DNA of 19,258 nucleotides from SIG673 sp045653945 (GTDB lineage Bacteria; Bacillota; Clostridia; Oscillospirales; CAG-272), in the NCBI GenBank assembly GCA_045653945.1, contig JAZOML010000026.1:1-19258 (forward strand). Direction: 5' to 3'. Of this stretch, positions 1 through 7,211 are shown one piece after another. The first letter of the stretch is position 1. Each line of letters begins with the position of its first letter. The notes under the pieces were generated by a model. That model worked only from the letters and a program-made list of their open reading frames with translations, was not told the origin of the DNA and did no database searches. A program made the position numbers and the translations under genes.

Positions 1-1314
1 CACTCTATTAAAAGACTTCACGAGTTTTCGGGATATAACTGTGTAGGAATTAACTACCTCGGCGACTGGGGAACACAGTTCGGAAAGCTTATGGTGGCAT
101 ACAGAAGGTGGGGCTCCAAGGAGGCAGTTGAGCAGGGCGGAATTGACGTGCTAGTTGGCCTCTACGTCCGCATAAATCACGAAATAGACGGCGATCCCGA
201 AAAGGGAATTGCACCTAACAAGGCGCTTGGGGACGAGGCAAGAGCGGAATTTACAAAGCTTGAGCACGGCGATCCCGACAACATCGAGCTTTGGAAGTGG
301 TTTAAGGAAATTTCAATGAAGGAATACGAAAAAACCTATGCTCAGCTTGATATGACCTTTGATTCCTATCTTGGCGAGTCCTTCTATACCGACAAGATGC
401 CTGCTCAGGTACAAAAGCTTCGTGATATGGGGCTTATGAAGATTGACGACGGTGCATCTATCGTTGACCTTTCCGATTACAAGATGCCGCCTTGCCTTAT
501 TCTCAAACGCGACGGTTCAACTCTTTATCCCACCCGTGATATTGCGGCGGCGGTTTACAGACACGATACTTATAATTTCGACAAAGCTATATACGTTACG
601 GCAGACCAGCAGTCGCTCCACTTCAAGCAGTGGTTCAAGGTTGTTGAGCTTATGGGTTACGATTGGTACGACAAGCTCGTCCACGTTCCCTACGGAACGA
701 TAAGCGTTGCAGGTGTCAAGCTCTCAACAAGACACGGAAACGTACTTTTACTTCGCGACGTATTCGGTCAGGCAATCGACAAGGTACGCTCGGTTATAAA
801 CGAAAAGAACCCCGACCTTGAAAACAAGGAAGCGGTTGCTGAGGCAGTCGGTATCGGCGCAATAATCTACTACTACCTGCTCGGCGGTATAAATAAGTCC
901 TCGTCATTTGTTATGGACGATGCGCTTTCCTTTGACGGAAATACAGGCCCCTATGCACAATACACCTACGCACGTACCTGTTCAATTCTTGCAAAGGCTA
1001 ACGAAATGGGTATAACGCTTGACGGCTTTAACGAAGCTACCGTTACCGAGGACGAGGAATTTGCCCTCGCAAAGCAAATTGCGCTCTTCCCCGAAAAGGT
1101 TAAAACGGCGCTCGACACCTACGAGCCGTCGGTTATCACACACTATATTTTCGACGTTGCAACGGCGTTCAACCGCTTCTACCACAACTGTACCGTACTC
1201 AATGCGGACGATGAAAAGGTTAAGAAAACACGTCTTATGCTCACCAAGGCAACAGGCAACGTTCTCAAAAATGCTTTCTCACTTATTTGTATGAAAGCCC
1301 CCGAGAAAATCTAA
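1..1314 (+). CDS. argS: Arginyl-tRNA synthetase, 5'-truncated by window edge
   Basis: Charges tRNA-Arg with arginine in the cytoplasm (class I aminoacyl-tRNA synthetase). The frame is open from base 1, so the gene begins upstream of the window; the ATG at 91 is internal. The first visible residues include GINYLGDWGTQFGKL, the ArgS block that follows the HIGH motif. The KMSKS-equivalent loop is KLSTRHGN at about codons 237-244, and the C-terminal anticodon-binding domain ends in VLKNAFSLICMKAPEKI, a typical ArgS tail. About 437 codons are visible; full-length enzymes are usually 550-590 residues, so roughly a fifth to a quarter is missing. It is followed on the same strand by yebC, with no obvious terminator between them. 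Family assignment is very secure. Confidence 0.97.
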   Translation, partial: HSIKRLHEFSGYNCVGINYLGDWGTQFGKLMVAYRRWGSKEAVEQGGIDVLVGLYVRINHEIDGDPEKGIAPNKALGDEARAEFTKLEHGDPDNIELWKWFKEISMKEYEKTYAQLDMTFDSYLGESFYTDKMPAQVQKLRDMGLMKIDDGASIVDLSDYKMPPCLILKRDGSTLYPTRDIAAAVYRHDTYNFDKAIYVTADQQSLHFKQWFKVVELMGYDWYDKLVHVPYGTISVAGVKLSTRHGNVLLLRDVFGQAIDKVRSVINEKNPDLENKEAVAEAVGIGAIIYYYLLGGINKSSSFVMDDALSFDGNTGPYAQYTYARTCSILAKANEMGITLDGFNEATVTEDEEFALAKQIALFPEKVKTALDTYEPSVITHYIFDVATAFNRFYHNCTVLNADDEKVKKTRLMLTKATGNVLKNAFSLICMKAPEKI

Positions 1315-1355
1315 GGCAGCAACACCAAAGAAAAATCTAAAACACTACACAAAAT

Positions 1356-1477
1356 AAAACCGAAATAAAATTTTGCAAGACGAGGCGCGAGCGCAGGGGC
1401 AAGACGAAGGCTTACTTTCCGTAAGTCGAGTCGCACCAAGCGATAAAACGAAGTATTGCGGAATTTTAGACGGTTTT
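1356..1477. repeat. 122-bp element with imperfect terminal inverted repeats, between argS and yebC
   Basis: The left end reads AAAACCG, 3 nt, TAAAATT (1356-1372). The right end reads AATTTTA, 2 nt, CGGTTTT (1462-1477). These are reverse complements, giving two 7-bp arms with a small bulge. The interior is much more GC-rich than the ends. It carries GCAAGACGA twice (1375-1383 and 1399-1407) and a small hairpin CTTAC/GTAAG (about 1411-1425). The right end touches the yebC ribosome binding site. It resembles a MITE-like or structured intergenic repeat, but only one copy lies in the window, so dispersal is not shown here. Confidence 0.55.
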
Positions 1478-1491
1478 GGAAAGAGGATAAT

Positions 1492-2217
1492 ATGAGTGGA
1501 CACAGCAAATGGCACAACATACAAGCCAAAAAATCTAAAACCGACGCCGCAAGAGCCAAGGTATTCACTAAAATCGGAAAGGAAATGGCGATAGCTATCC
1601 GTGATGGCGGCCCTAACCCGAATAGCAACAGTAAGCTTCGCGACCTTATTTCCAAGGCTAAGGCTAACAACGTTCCCAACGATAACATTGAGCGTATTAT
1701 AAAGAAGGCTACCGAGGAAAAGAAGGACTATAAGGAAATAACCTACGAGGGCTACGGCCCCGGCGGAGTTGCGGTTATCGTTGAGGCGGCAACCGACAAC
1801 ACCACAAGAACTGTCGCAAACGTTAGAGCGGCTTTTTCCAAGTATCACGGAAACATTGGTACGCAGGGCTGCGTTAGCTATATGTTTGAGGAAAAGGGAC
1901 TTATCACCATAGAAAAAGAGGAGTGCGACCTTGAGGAAGACGAGCTTATGGAGCTTGTTCTTGATGCAGGTGCTGAGGATTTTGACGCCGAGGACGACGA
2001 TTTCTACGAGATAACCACTGCTCCCGACGACCTCACCGCAGTACAAGAGGCAATCGTAGCAAAGGGTATCAAGCTTGCAGGCGCCGACCTTTCAAAGATT
2101 CCATCTACCTACGTTGACCTTGACAGCGAGGAGGACGTTAAGTTTATGACGCTCCTTCTTGACAAGCTTGACGAGGATGATGACGTTCAGCAGGTTTACC
2201 ACAACTGGAACGGCTAA
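1492..2217 (+). CDS. yebC: YebC/PmpR-family protein
   Basis: A 241-residue cytoplasmic protein, the usual length for the family. It starts MSGHSKWHNIQAKKSKTD, the family hallmark, and continues with the conserved Lys/Arg-rich first domain (AKVFTKIGKEM). The middle contains YEGYGPGGVAVIVEAATDN and the C-terminal part is very acidic. Family members are described both as DNA-binding transcriptional regulators and, more recently, as ribosome-associated factors that ease stalling at proline-rich stretches; the sequence alone does not choose. An in-frame ATG exists 36 nt upstream, but 1492 is chosen because homologs start at MSGHSKW and a GGAAAGAGG ribosome binding site lies at 1478-1486. It probably shares a transcript with argS. 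Confidence 0.96.
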   Translation: MSGHSKWHNIQAKKSKTDAARAKVFTKIGKEMAIAIRDGGPNPNSNSKLRDLISKAKANNVPNDNIERIIKKATEEKKDYKEITYEGYGPGGVAVIVEAATDNTTRTVANVRAAFSKYHGNIGTQGCVSYMFEEKGLITIEKEECDLEEDELMELVLDAGAEDFDAEDDDFYEITTAPDDLTAVQEAIVAKGIKLAGADLSKIPSTYVDLDSEEDVKFMTLLLDKLDEDDDVQQVYHNWNG

Positions 2218-2221
2218 CTTT

Positions 2222-2319
2222 CCGCTTTCTGAAGAAAGCTTGGCAAAGACTTCTATCACGGGCTCCCGCCCCGCTTTCTGAAGAAAGCTTAGCAAAGACT
2301 TCTCTTACGGGCTCCCGCC
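2222..2319. repeat. Two tandem 49-bp repeats (hairpin-plus-tail family, copies 1 and 2)
   Basis: Copy 1 is 2222-2270 and copy 2 is 2271-2319; they abut exactly and differ at 3 of 49 positions. Each contains the hairpin GCTTTC-TGAA-GAAAGC, then GCAAAGACTTCT, then a GC-rich end GGGCTCCCGCC. A third copy of the same unit lies at 14195-14243. The array starts 4 nt after the yebC stop codon and is followed by a separate terminator. Confidence 0.9.
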
Positions 2320-2372
2320 CACAGCACAACTTTAAGTTTATGCTAAATCTATGTTAAATATAGAACGTATAG

Positions 2373-2402
2373 AAAAAGCTCCCCACTTGTGGGGAGCTTT
2401 TA
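2373..2402. terminator. Bidirectional intrinsic terminator between yebC and tetR-type gene
   Basis: The arms AAAAGCTCCCCAC and GTGGGGAGCTTTT are perfect complements with A and T runs at the two ends. It lies between convergent genes and can serve both. The minus-strand regulator's TAA stop (2400-2402) falls in the base of the stem. Confidence 0.9.
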
Positions 2403-3014
2403 GTTAGGTATCTTATTTCTTAACAGAATACCGTCTTTGCCAAATATACATTCCGTTATTATTCTTGAAATTTCATTTATCGGCTCGGAGCAGTTATTTT
2501 TCAGCCACTCGTTTACAAGGGAGTTAACTCCGTTAAGGTAATACATCATCACGTATTTTCGGTCTGTTTCCGGATACTGAAATCTACTTAAAATAGGATT
2601 GAATATATTTTCAAACAAACGTTTATAAACGTTTTCAAAGCCAAAGTGTTTTATATGCTTAACCGCCGTTTGAAATATCTCTCTATTTTCCTTGATATAC
2701 GTAAGATAGGGAACAAGGTATTTATCACATATAAAAACAAGTTCTCTAAGCTCACTTTCCTCTATATTAAATGATATAAGCTTTTCGTCGTTTTCAAAAT
2801 AAGAAAGAAATTCGTCAATAATATACCTTGCTGCCTCGTCAAGCAAATCACCTATATGCTCGTAATGAAGATAAAACGTAGTTCGGTTAACACCTGCTGC
2901 TTTGCATATATCACTGACAGTAATATATTCAAAGCCTTTCTTTTTAAGCATAAGGATCAGTGCCTTATCCATCTTCTTTGCGGTATTAAAATATTTACTT
3001 TCGTTTTTATTCAT
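2400..3014 (-). CDS. TetR/AcrR-family transcriptional regulator
   Basis: A 204-residue one-component regulator. The N-terminal helix-turn-helix is clear: ITVSDICKAAGVNRTTFYLHYE at about residues 31-52, with the TetR signature TTFYLHY. The C-terminal part is the variable ligand-binding and dimerisation domain, and its ligand cannot be read. The start at 3014 is preferred over the ATG 15 nt upstream because AGGAG lies just before it and would fall inside the coding region of the longer form. It follows the small membrane protein gene by 30 nt on the same strand, so the two are probably co-transcribed. It may regulate that operon itself; a palindrome over the operon's -35 box is listed separately. 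Confidence 0.92.
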   Translation of the reverse strand: MNKNESKYFNTAKKMDKALILMLKKKGFEYITVSDICKAAGVNRTTFYLHYEHIGDLLDEAARYIIDEFLSYFENDEKLISFNIEESELRELVFICDKYLVPYLTYIKENREIFQTAVKHIKHFGFENVYKRLFENIFNPILSRFQYPETDRKYVMMYYLNGVNSLVNEWLKNNCSEPINEISRIITECIFGKDGILLRNKIPN

Positions 3015-3044
3015 TTTTTCTCCTATCAAAAGGCGTTATGCATT

Positions 3045-3401
3045 TTATTTATTCTCCTCGCTTATCTGACGTGCAAGCTCTACTATTTCGTATGCGTATT
3101 TTGCTTTTCCTTTTTCAAGCAGCTTTTTATAAATAGGGTAATTCAAGCCGCAGCCGATAAATCCGACAATTCCGACAACAATTCCGAGTGCCATAGTCAG
3201 CACGCCATTTCCAAGCACTTGCATAGCAAGGCACATCCCAACGCCTACTATAAGCGTTGATATTATACCAAAGGTATAGGTAAATACCGTTGCCGGTAAT
3301 TTAGCCTTATTATCAAGCTTCTTTAAGGCTATTATTTTTGAGTTATCCTTTGGGGCATACTCCTTTGCGATAGATTCTGCTAAAATTTTGTCTGTATTCA
3401 T
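3045..3401 (-). CDS. Small two-helix membrane protein (often labelled 'dihydropteridine reductase' in Clostridia)
   Basis: A 118-residue protein starting MNTDKILAESIAKEYAPKD. It has a basic/polar N-terminal stretch, two hydrophobic segments (about residues 36-60 and 66-90) separated by a short GNG turn, and a charged C-terminal helix ending VELARQISEENK. From memory, close relatives in Clostridia carry the database name dihydropteridine reductase. No Rossmann nucleotide-binding motif or catalytic Tyr-x3-Lys is present, so that enzymatic name looks unjustified. The start at 3401 is supported by AAGGAGG at 3411-3417 with 9-nt spacing; the longer open frame to 3470 would overlap the promoter. 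It is the first gene of a two-gene unit with the TetR regulator. Function unknown. Confidence 0.8.
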   Translation of the reverse strand: MNTDKILAESIAKEYAPKDNSKIIALKKLDNKAKLPATVFTYTFGIISTLIVGVGMCLAMQVLGNGVLTMALGIVVGIVGFIGCGLNYPIYKKLLEKGKAKYAYEIVELARQISEENK

Positions 3402-3435
3402 TTTTACAAACCTCCTTGATTTATTTGGTAATTTT

Positions 3436-3468
3436 ATTATACCGTATAAAACCAAAGAGTTGAACAAC
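3436..3468 (-). promoter_or_regulatory. Promoter of membrane protein/TetR operon with palindrome over -35
   Basis: On the minus strand the -10 box is TATAAT (3436-3441), 17 nt from a weak -35 TTCAAC (3459-3464). The 10-bp palindrome GTTGAACAAC (3459-3468) covers the -35, and a related GTTGAA occurs at 3485-3490. This fits a repressor operator, possibly for the co-encoded TetR protein. Confidence 0.6.
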
Positions 3469-3493
3469 ATAGCGAGGGTATTTTGTTGAATTG

Positions 3494-3524
3494 AAAAATC
3501 CGCAAATAAAATTTTGCGGATTTT
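3494..3524 (-). terminator. Intrinsic terminator after LysR gene
   Basis: AAAATCCGCAAA (3495-3506) pairs with TTTGCGGATTTT (3513-3524); on the minus strand the stem runs into a T tract. It begins 6 nt past the LysR stop codon. Confidence 0.9.
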
Positions 3525-3529
3525 CTAGC

Positions 3530-4471
3530 TTACTTGTATACGTCAAGCGCGGTTTTGATAAACGCCTCTACCGCTCGGCTCATATATCTGTTCTTTTTAA
3601 AGCCGAGGTTCAGTGTACGGAGCGAGTTTACGTTACTTAATTTATAGTAAACGCATCTGCCCGTTTCAGGTGAGGAAAAAACAAGCAGGTCAGGTATCAT
3701 TGAAATTCCCATACCTGCTCGGCTCATATTATATGACGTAATGAGCTGGTCGGGATATATTTTAACCTTCGGAGTAAAGCCTGCTTCTTCGCAAAGCTCC
3801 ATTGAGTGTCTGTGTGAATAGTTACCCTTTTTAAGTATAACGAAGGTTTCGTTTTCAAATTCCTTTAAGTCAACCATTGGACAATCGTTTTTGAGGTGCT
3901 TACCGTTTTTAATATCGCGTGCAGTCATCATACAGTCCTTTAGGCGCTCGTTTATTTCAAGCTTTTTGGGTACGCAAAGTAGCACGTGCTCGGTTGTTAT
4001 GGGGTATGTATCGTAAAGGGTGGTATCAAATTTATAGTCAATGAGCAGGTCAGCCTCCTCTGAAAGCAACTTATTTTGAAGGTCGTGAGAGTTACTTTCC
4101 ACCATTTCTATATCAATACCGCCATATTTCTCCATAAACTCAATGATTATTTTGGGGTAGATAAATGAGGAAATATAGTTTTCGCCGCTAACCGTTATAT
4201 GTCCAGTTTTTAGCTTTGAAATATCGGAAAGGCGTGTTTCAAGCCCTTTTTTTATTGCTCTTATGCGTTCGATAGCCTCTATATACACCTTGCCCTCGTC
4301 GGTCAGTGTTATGGGTTGGCTGCTTCTGTCAAATATCGTTATACCAAAACGTGCCTCAATCTTTTTAATCGCAGAGGAAAGGGCAGGCTGGGAAACGTAC
4401 AGGTTTTTCGCCGCCGCCGAAAAGCTCTTTTCCTTATAGACCTCGTAAACGTAATCAATCTCGTCGTACAT
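3530..4471 (-). CDS. LysR-family transcriptional regulator
   Basis: A 313-residue regulator of standard LysR length. The N-terminal winged helix-turn-helix spans about residues 1-60 and includes FSAAAKNLYVSQPALSSAIKKIE and the wing FDRSSQPITLTDEG. A linker helix follows, then a periplasmic-binding-like effector domain (about residues 90-300). The effector cannot be read. The start at 4471 follows an AAGGA site. The gene is a single-gene unit with its own promoter and terminator. There is no divergent neighbour, the usual LysR target arrangement, so its regulon is probably elsewhere apart from itself; an inverted repeat over its own promoter suggests autoregulation. Confidence 0.93.
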   Translation of the reverse strand: MYDEIDYVYEVYKEKSFSAAAKNLYVSQPALSSAIKKIEARFGITIFDRSSQPITLTDEGKVYIEAIERIRAIKKGLETRLSDISKLKTGHITVSGENYISSFIYPKIIIEFMEKYGGIDIEMVESNSHDLQNKLLSEEADLLIDYKFDTTLYDTYPITTEHVLLCVPKKLEINERLKDCMMTARDIKNGKHLKNDCPMVDLKEFENETFVILKKGNYSHRHSMELCEEAGFTPKVKIYPDQLITSYNMSRAGMGISMIPDLLVFSSPETGRCVYYKLSNVNSLRTLNLGFKKNRYMSRAVEAFIKTALDVYK

Positions 4472-4506
4472 AGTGTTTTTCCTTATAAAAAATCTTTATA
4501 TTTTTT

Positions 4507-4561
4507 TATCTATTATTAGATATGATTATAGCACAGCGACGTTATAAATACAAGTTATAAC
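4507..4561 (-). promoter_or_regulatory. LysR gene promoter with two inverted repeats
   Basis: On the minus strand -35 TTGTAT (4548-4553) and -10 TATAAT (4525-4530) are 17 nt apart. A perfect inverted repeat, GTTATAA (4541-4547), 7 nt, TTATAAC (4555-4561), brackets the -35 and fits the LysR T-N11-A pattern. A second inverted repeat, TATCTA-TTAT-TAGATA (4507-4522), sits at the expected transcription start. Confidence 0.75.
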
Positions 4562-4638
4562 AGGGAATATTTACAAAATGTATAAATTTGGGGCAATTTA
4601 GGTACATTTTTATCGCATTTAAGGTATTTTTATATAGC

Positions 4639-4668
4639 AAAAAGCGTCTACCGTAGTAGACGCTTTTT
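4639..4668 (-). terminator. Intrinsic terminator after rpmB
   Basis: A perfect 13-bp stem, AAAAAGCGTCTAC (4639-4651) and GTAGACGCTTTTT (4656-4668), with loop CGTA. The symmetric A and T runs let it act in both directions, but only rpmB is positioned to use it. Confidence 0.93.
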
Positions 4669-4681
4669 TACTTGTTTAAAA

Positions 4682-4870
4682 TTAAACAGCTCTCTGAACC
4701 TTACCGGCTCTCATACAGTGTGCACATACGTATACGGACTTGTGAGCGCCGTTTACAACTGCCTTAACCTTTCTTACGTTAGGCTTCCACATTCTGCTGG
4801 TCTTTCTGTTCGAGTGAGAAACGTTGTTACCAAAGGTAACTGCCTTCTCGCAAAATTCACACTTTGCCAT
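4682..4870 (-). CDS. rpmB: 50S ribosomal protein L28
   Basis: A 62-residue ribosomal protein of the large subunit. The start MAKCEFCEKAVTFGNNVSHS and the basic core NRKTSRMWKPNVRKVK are typical of L28. It carries two CxxC pairs (Cys4/Cys7 and Cys49/Cys52), so it is the zinc-binding form. An AGGAGGA ribosome binding site lies at 4879-4885, 8 nt before the ATG. The gene has its own strong promoter and terminator, so it is expressed as a single-gene unit despite lying just downstream of plsY. Assignment is secure. Confidence 0.97.
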   Translation of the reverse strand: MAKCEFCEKAVTFGNNVSHSNRKTSRMWKPNVRKVKAVVNGAHKSVYVCAHCMRAGKVQRAV

Positions 4871-4907
4871 CTCTTTAATCCTCCTCTAATAATCAAGTTC
4901 ACGGTAC

Positions 4908-4928
4908 GTTAAGCTCTTGTCAGCTTAC
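4908..4928 (-). promoter_or_regulatory. Hairpin in rpmB leader
   Basis: TAAGCT and AGCTTA flank the 6-nt loop CTTGTC within the roughly 85-nt rpmB 5' leader, between the promoter and the ribosome binding site. Its role is unknown; it is not followed by a T run, so it is not a terminator. Confidence 0.35.
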
Positions 4929-4963
4929 GCTACGCGAACCTCTGCATCCGAATTATCGTTACT

Positions 4964-4992
4964 ATTATAGCACAAACGTTTTCAAAATGCAA
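4964..4992 (-). promoter_or_regulatory. Promoter of rpmB
   Basis: On the minus strand TTGCAT (4987-4992), 17 nt, TATAAT (4964-4969). It begins 18 nt after the plsY stop codon and gives a leader of roughly 85 nt. Confidence 0.85.
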
Positions 4993-5010
4993 TAGTATTT
5001 TCAAAATTTT

Positions 5011-5862
5011 TTATTTTTTCTTTTTTGCCGACTTTTTGCGATTCGCTTCCTTACGCGCAAGAACCTCGGGAGTAAGCTCTTCTTCTATTATTTCGGGTTC
5101 ATTTTCTCTCAGTTTTTCCTCTATAAGCTCGCTTTCGCTTTTTCTCTTTGTCTTTTTAAAGCTGAACTTATTTTCGGTCTTATCCATTATTCGGGTTATA
5201 TTTGCTCGATGCTTATAAACTACTATTCCCGCTATAATAAAGGCAAACGTCAGTCTTATTATAGAATAGTAATTTCTATATTCAAGGCCCTTTTCAAGGT
5301 TATGAAGTATAAGAGGCATCGCCATTGCACATACAACAGAGCCTAGCGAAAGGTATTTTGTTACAAACACAAGAAGTATAAACAAAACGCCGATTACAAG
5401 AAAAGCAACGGAGTCAACGTACAAAATAAACATAAAGGTTGAGGCAACTCCCTTGCCGCCCTTAAATTTATAAAAAATAGGAGCAACGTGTCCGATTATG
5501 GCGAAAACTCCGCCAATATATGCGCCTGTAATACCAAGCAACAGTGTACCGATTATCATACCTGCAACACACTTAAGCATATCGCCAAGCAGAGTTATAA
5601 GTGCAGGAAGCCAACCGTAATTTCTCATTACGTTAGTCATACCAGGATTTCCGCTTCCCTTTGTTCTTATATCCTCTTTATAAATAAACCTGGTAATAAG
5701 TATTGCGCTGTTAACCGAGCCGCAAACGTAGGCGACTGCTATTATAGCGAGAATATATCCAAGATAGGTAAATACGTCGGCAGTGCTCCACTCAAGCTTA
5801 AGGTCGAATATTCCGAATTCCCAAATTTCCCACGAAAAAAGCGGTTGAAAAATACTGAACAT
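5011..5862 (-). CDS. plsY: Acyl-phosphate glycerol-3-phosphate acyltransferase PlsY, with extended termini
   Basis: An integral membrane enzyme that transfers acyl from acyl-phosphate to glycerol-3-phosphate, the first acylation in phospholipid synthesis. The PlsY motifs are visible in order: GSVNSA (49-54), GSGNPGMTN (69-77), FKGGKGVAST (133-142) and HRANITR (218-224), set among several hydrophobic helices. At 283 residues it is longer than the usual 190-220. About 30 extra residues precede the first helix, and a highly charged tail of about 55 residues (228-283), rich in Lys and Glu, follows the last. Its ATG overlaps the der stop by one base, suggesting translational coupling. It is the last gene of the yceD-to-plsY operon. 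Confidence 0.94.
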   Translation of the reverse strand: MFSIFQPLFSWEIWEFGIFDLKLEWSTADVFTYLGYILAIIAVAYVCGSVNSAILITRFIYKEDIRTKGSGNPGMTNVMRNYGWLPALITLLGDMLKCVAGMIIGTLLLGITGAYIGGVFAIIGHVAPIFYKFKGGKGVASTFMFILYVDSVAFLVIGVLFILLVFVTKYLSLGSVVCAMAMPLILHNLEKGLEYRNYYSIIRLTFAFIIAGIVVYKHRANITRIMDKTENKFSFKKTKRKSESELIEEKLRENEPEIIEEELTPEVLARKEANRKKSAKKKK

Positions 5863-7190
5863 TATTCTGCACTTTCTCCTCTCTCTCGGATTATGAGCTT
5901 AATCGGTGTACCCTTAAAGCCAAACACCTCACGCAAACAGTTTTCGATATATCTTTGATACGAAAAGTGGAAAAGTCTTGCATCGTTGCAAAATAGCACA
6001 AAGGTTGGTGGCGCTACCGAGTTTTGTGTCATATAATAAATCTTTAGGTGTCTGCCCTTATCGGACGGAGGCTGTACTCTTGTAACCGCATCATTTAGCA
6101 GGTCGTTAAGGACACCCGTTGTTATACGCTTCCTCGACTCCTCGTATACGGAAAGTATTTCGGTAAAAAGCTTATCTATTCTTTGTCCCGTTTTTGCAGA
6201 GATAAATAGGAGCGATGCGTAGCTCATATAAGCAAGTGATGTTCTTATCTTTTTGGTAAACTCATTTAAAGTGCTATTATCCTTTTCGATGAGGTCCCAT
6301 TTATTTACGCAAACGATTACCGCCTTGCCTGCCTCGTGAGCAAAGCCTGCGATATGCTCGTCCTGCTCGGTAATTCCCTGCTCAGCGTCTATCATAACAA
6401 CGCACACGTCCGCTCTTTCAAGTGCGAGCTTGGCTCTCATTACGCTATATTTTTCAATCTTATCGTCAATCTTATTCTGACGGCGAATTCCTGCGGTATC
6501 AATAAAATTGAAGGTACCGTACTCATTTTCAACACGGCTATCAATCGCATCACGGGTTGTACCTGCGATATTTGATACTATCATCCTCTCCTCACCGAGA
6601 ATTTTGTTAATGAGAGAGGATTTACCTGCGTTAGGCTTACCGATTACGGCAACGTTTATTGCTTCCTTTTCCTCACCGTTTTCATTATTTTCAGGAAAAT
6701 AGCTCACTACTCTATCAAGCAGGTCGCCCGTACCGTTTCCGTGTACCGATGAAATCGGGATAGGGTCTTCATTAAAGCCTAGTCCGTAAAACTCATAAAA
6801 ATCAAGCGGCGGCATACCTATACTGTCGATTTTGTTTACGCAAGGTATAACGGGCTTACCGGATTTTAAGAGCATAGTTGCAATATCTTGGTCGTCAGCG
6901 GTCAAACCTGCGTGAATATCACACATAAAAATTATAACGTCAGCGGTTGCAATGGCAATCTCAGCCTGCGCGCGCATATGCTTTAATATAGTATCGCCCG
7001 TTTTAGGCTCAATTCCACCCGTATCGACAAGAAGCATATCGTGTCCGCACCAATTAGCGTCAAAATAAATTCTATCACGGGTTACTCCGGGAACGTCTTC
7101 GACTATCGAAATACGCTTACCCGTAAGCTTATTAAAAAGTGTGCTTTTGCCGACGTTTGGGCGTCCGACAATGGCTACGATAGGTTTCAT
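5862..7190 (-). CDS. der: Ribosome-associated GTPase Der (EngA)
   Basis: A 442-residue GTPase with two tandem GTP-binding domains, needed for 50S subunit maturation. Domain 1 has GRPNVGKST (9-17), DTGG (56-59) and NKID (119-122). Domain 2 has GKPNAGKSS (184-192), DTAG (231-234) and NKWD (296-299), followed by SAKTG. The C-terminal KH-like domain ends with FKGTPIKLIIRERG, typical of Der. The length is normal. The ribosome binding site AAAGGAGG (7199-7206) lies in the 21-nt gap after the DUF512 gene, and the stop overlaps the plsY start. Assignment is secure. Confidence 0.98.
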   Translation of the reverse strand: MKPIVAIVGRPNVGKSTLFNKLTGKRISIVEDVPGVTRDRIYFDANWCGHDMLLVDTGGIEPKTGDTILKHMRAQAEIAIATADVIIFMCDIHAGLTADDQDIATMLLKSGKPVIPCVNKIDSIGMPPLDFYEFYGLGFNEDPIPISSVHGNGTGDLLDRVVSYFPENNENGEEKEAINVAVIGKPNAGKSSLINKILGEERMIVSNIAGTTRDAIDSRVENEYGTFNFIDTAGIRRQNKIDDKIEKYSVMRAKLALERADVCVVMIDAEQGITEQDEHIAGFAHEAGKAVIVCVNKWDLIEKDNSTLNEFTKKIRTSLAYMSYASLLFISAKTGQRIDKLFTEILSVYEESRKRITTGVLNDLLNDAVTRVQPPSDKGRHLKIYYMTQNSVAPPTFVLFCNDARLFHFSYQRYIENCLREVFGFKGTPIKLIIRERGESAE

Positions 7191-7211
7191 TTTACGTTCC
7201 CTCCTTTAATT

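Noticed and set aside
1019..1294. 91-codon open frame in another frame of argS
   Set aside because: Out-of-frame shadow inside a conserved gene.
1345..2046. 233-codon open frame antisense to yebC
   Set aside because: It lies entirely opposite a clearly conserved gene and its product shows no family features.
2092..2329. Two short overlapping minus-strand frames over the tandem repeat after yebC
   Set aside because: They arise from reading through the non-coding 49-bp repeats; no plausible start signal or conserved product.
4871..4963. Possible riboswitch or known ribosomal-protein leader in the rpmB 5' region
   Set aside because: Only one small hairpin is visible and it matches no riboswitch or r-protein leader I recognise, so it is listed only as a low-confidence hairpin.
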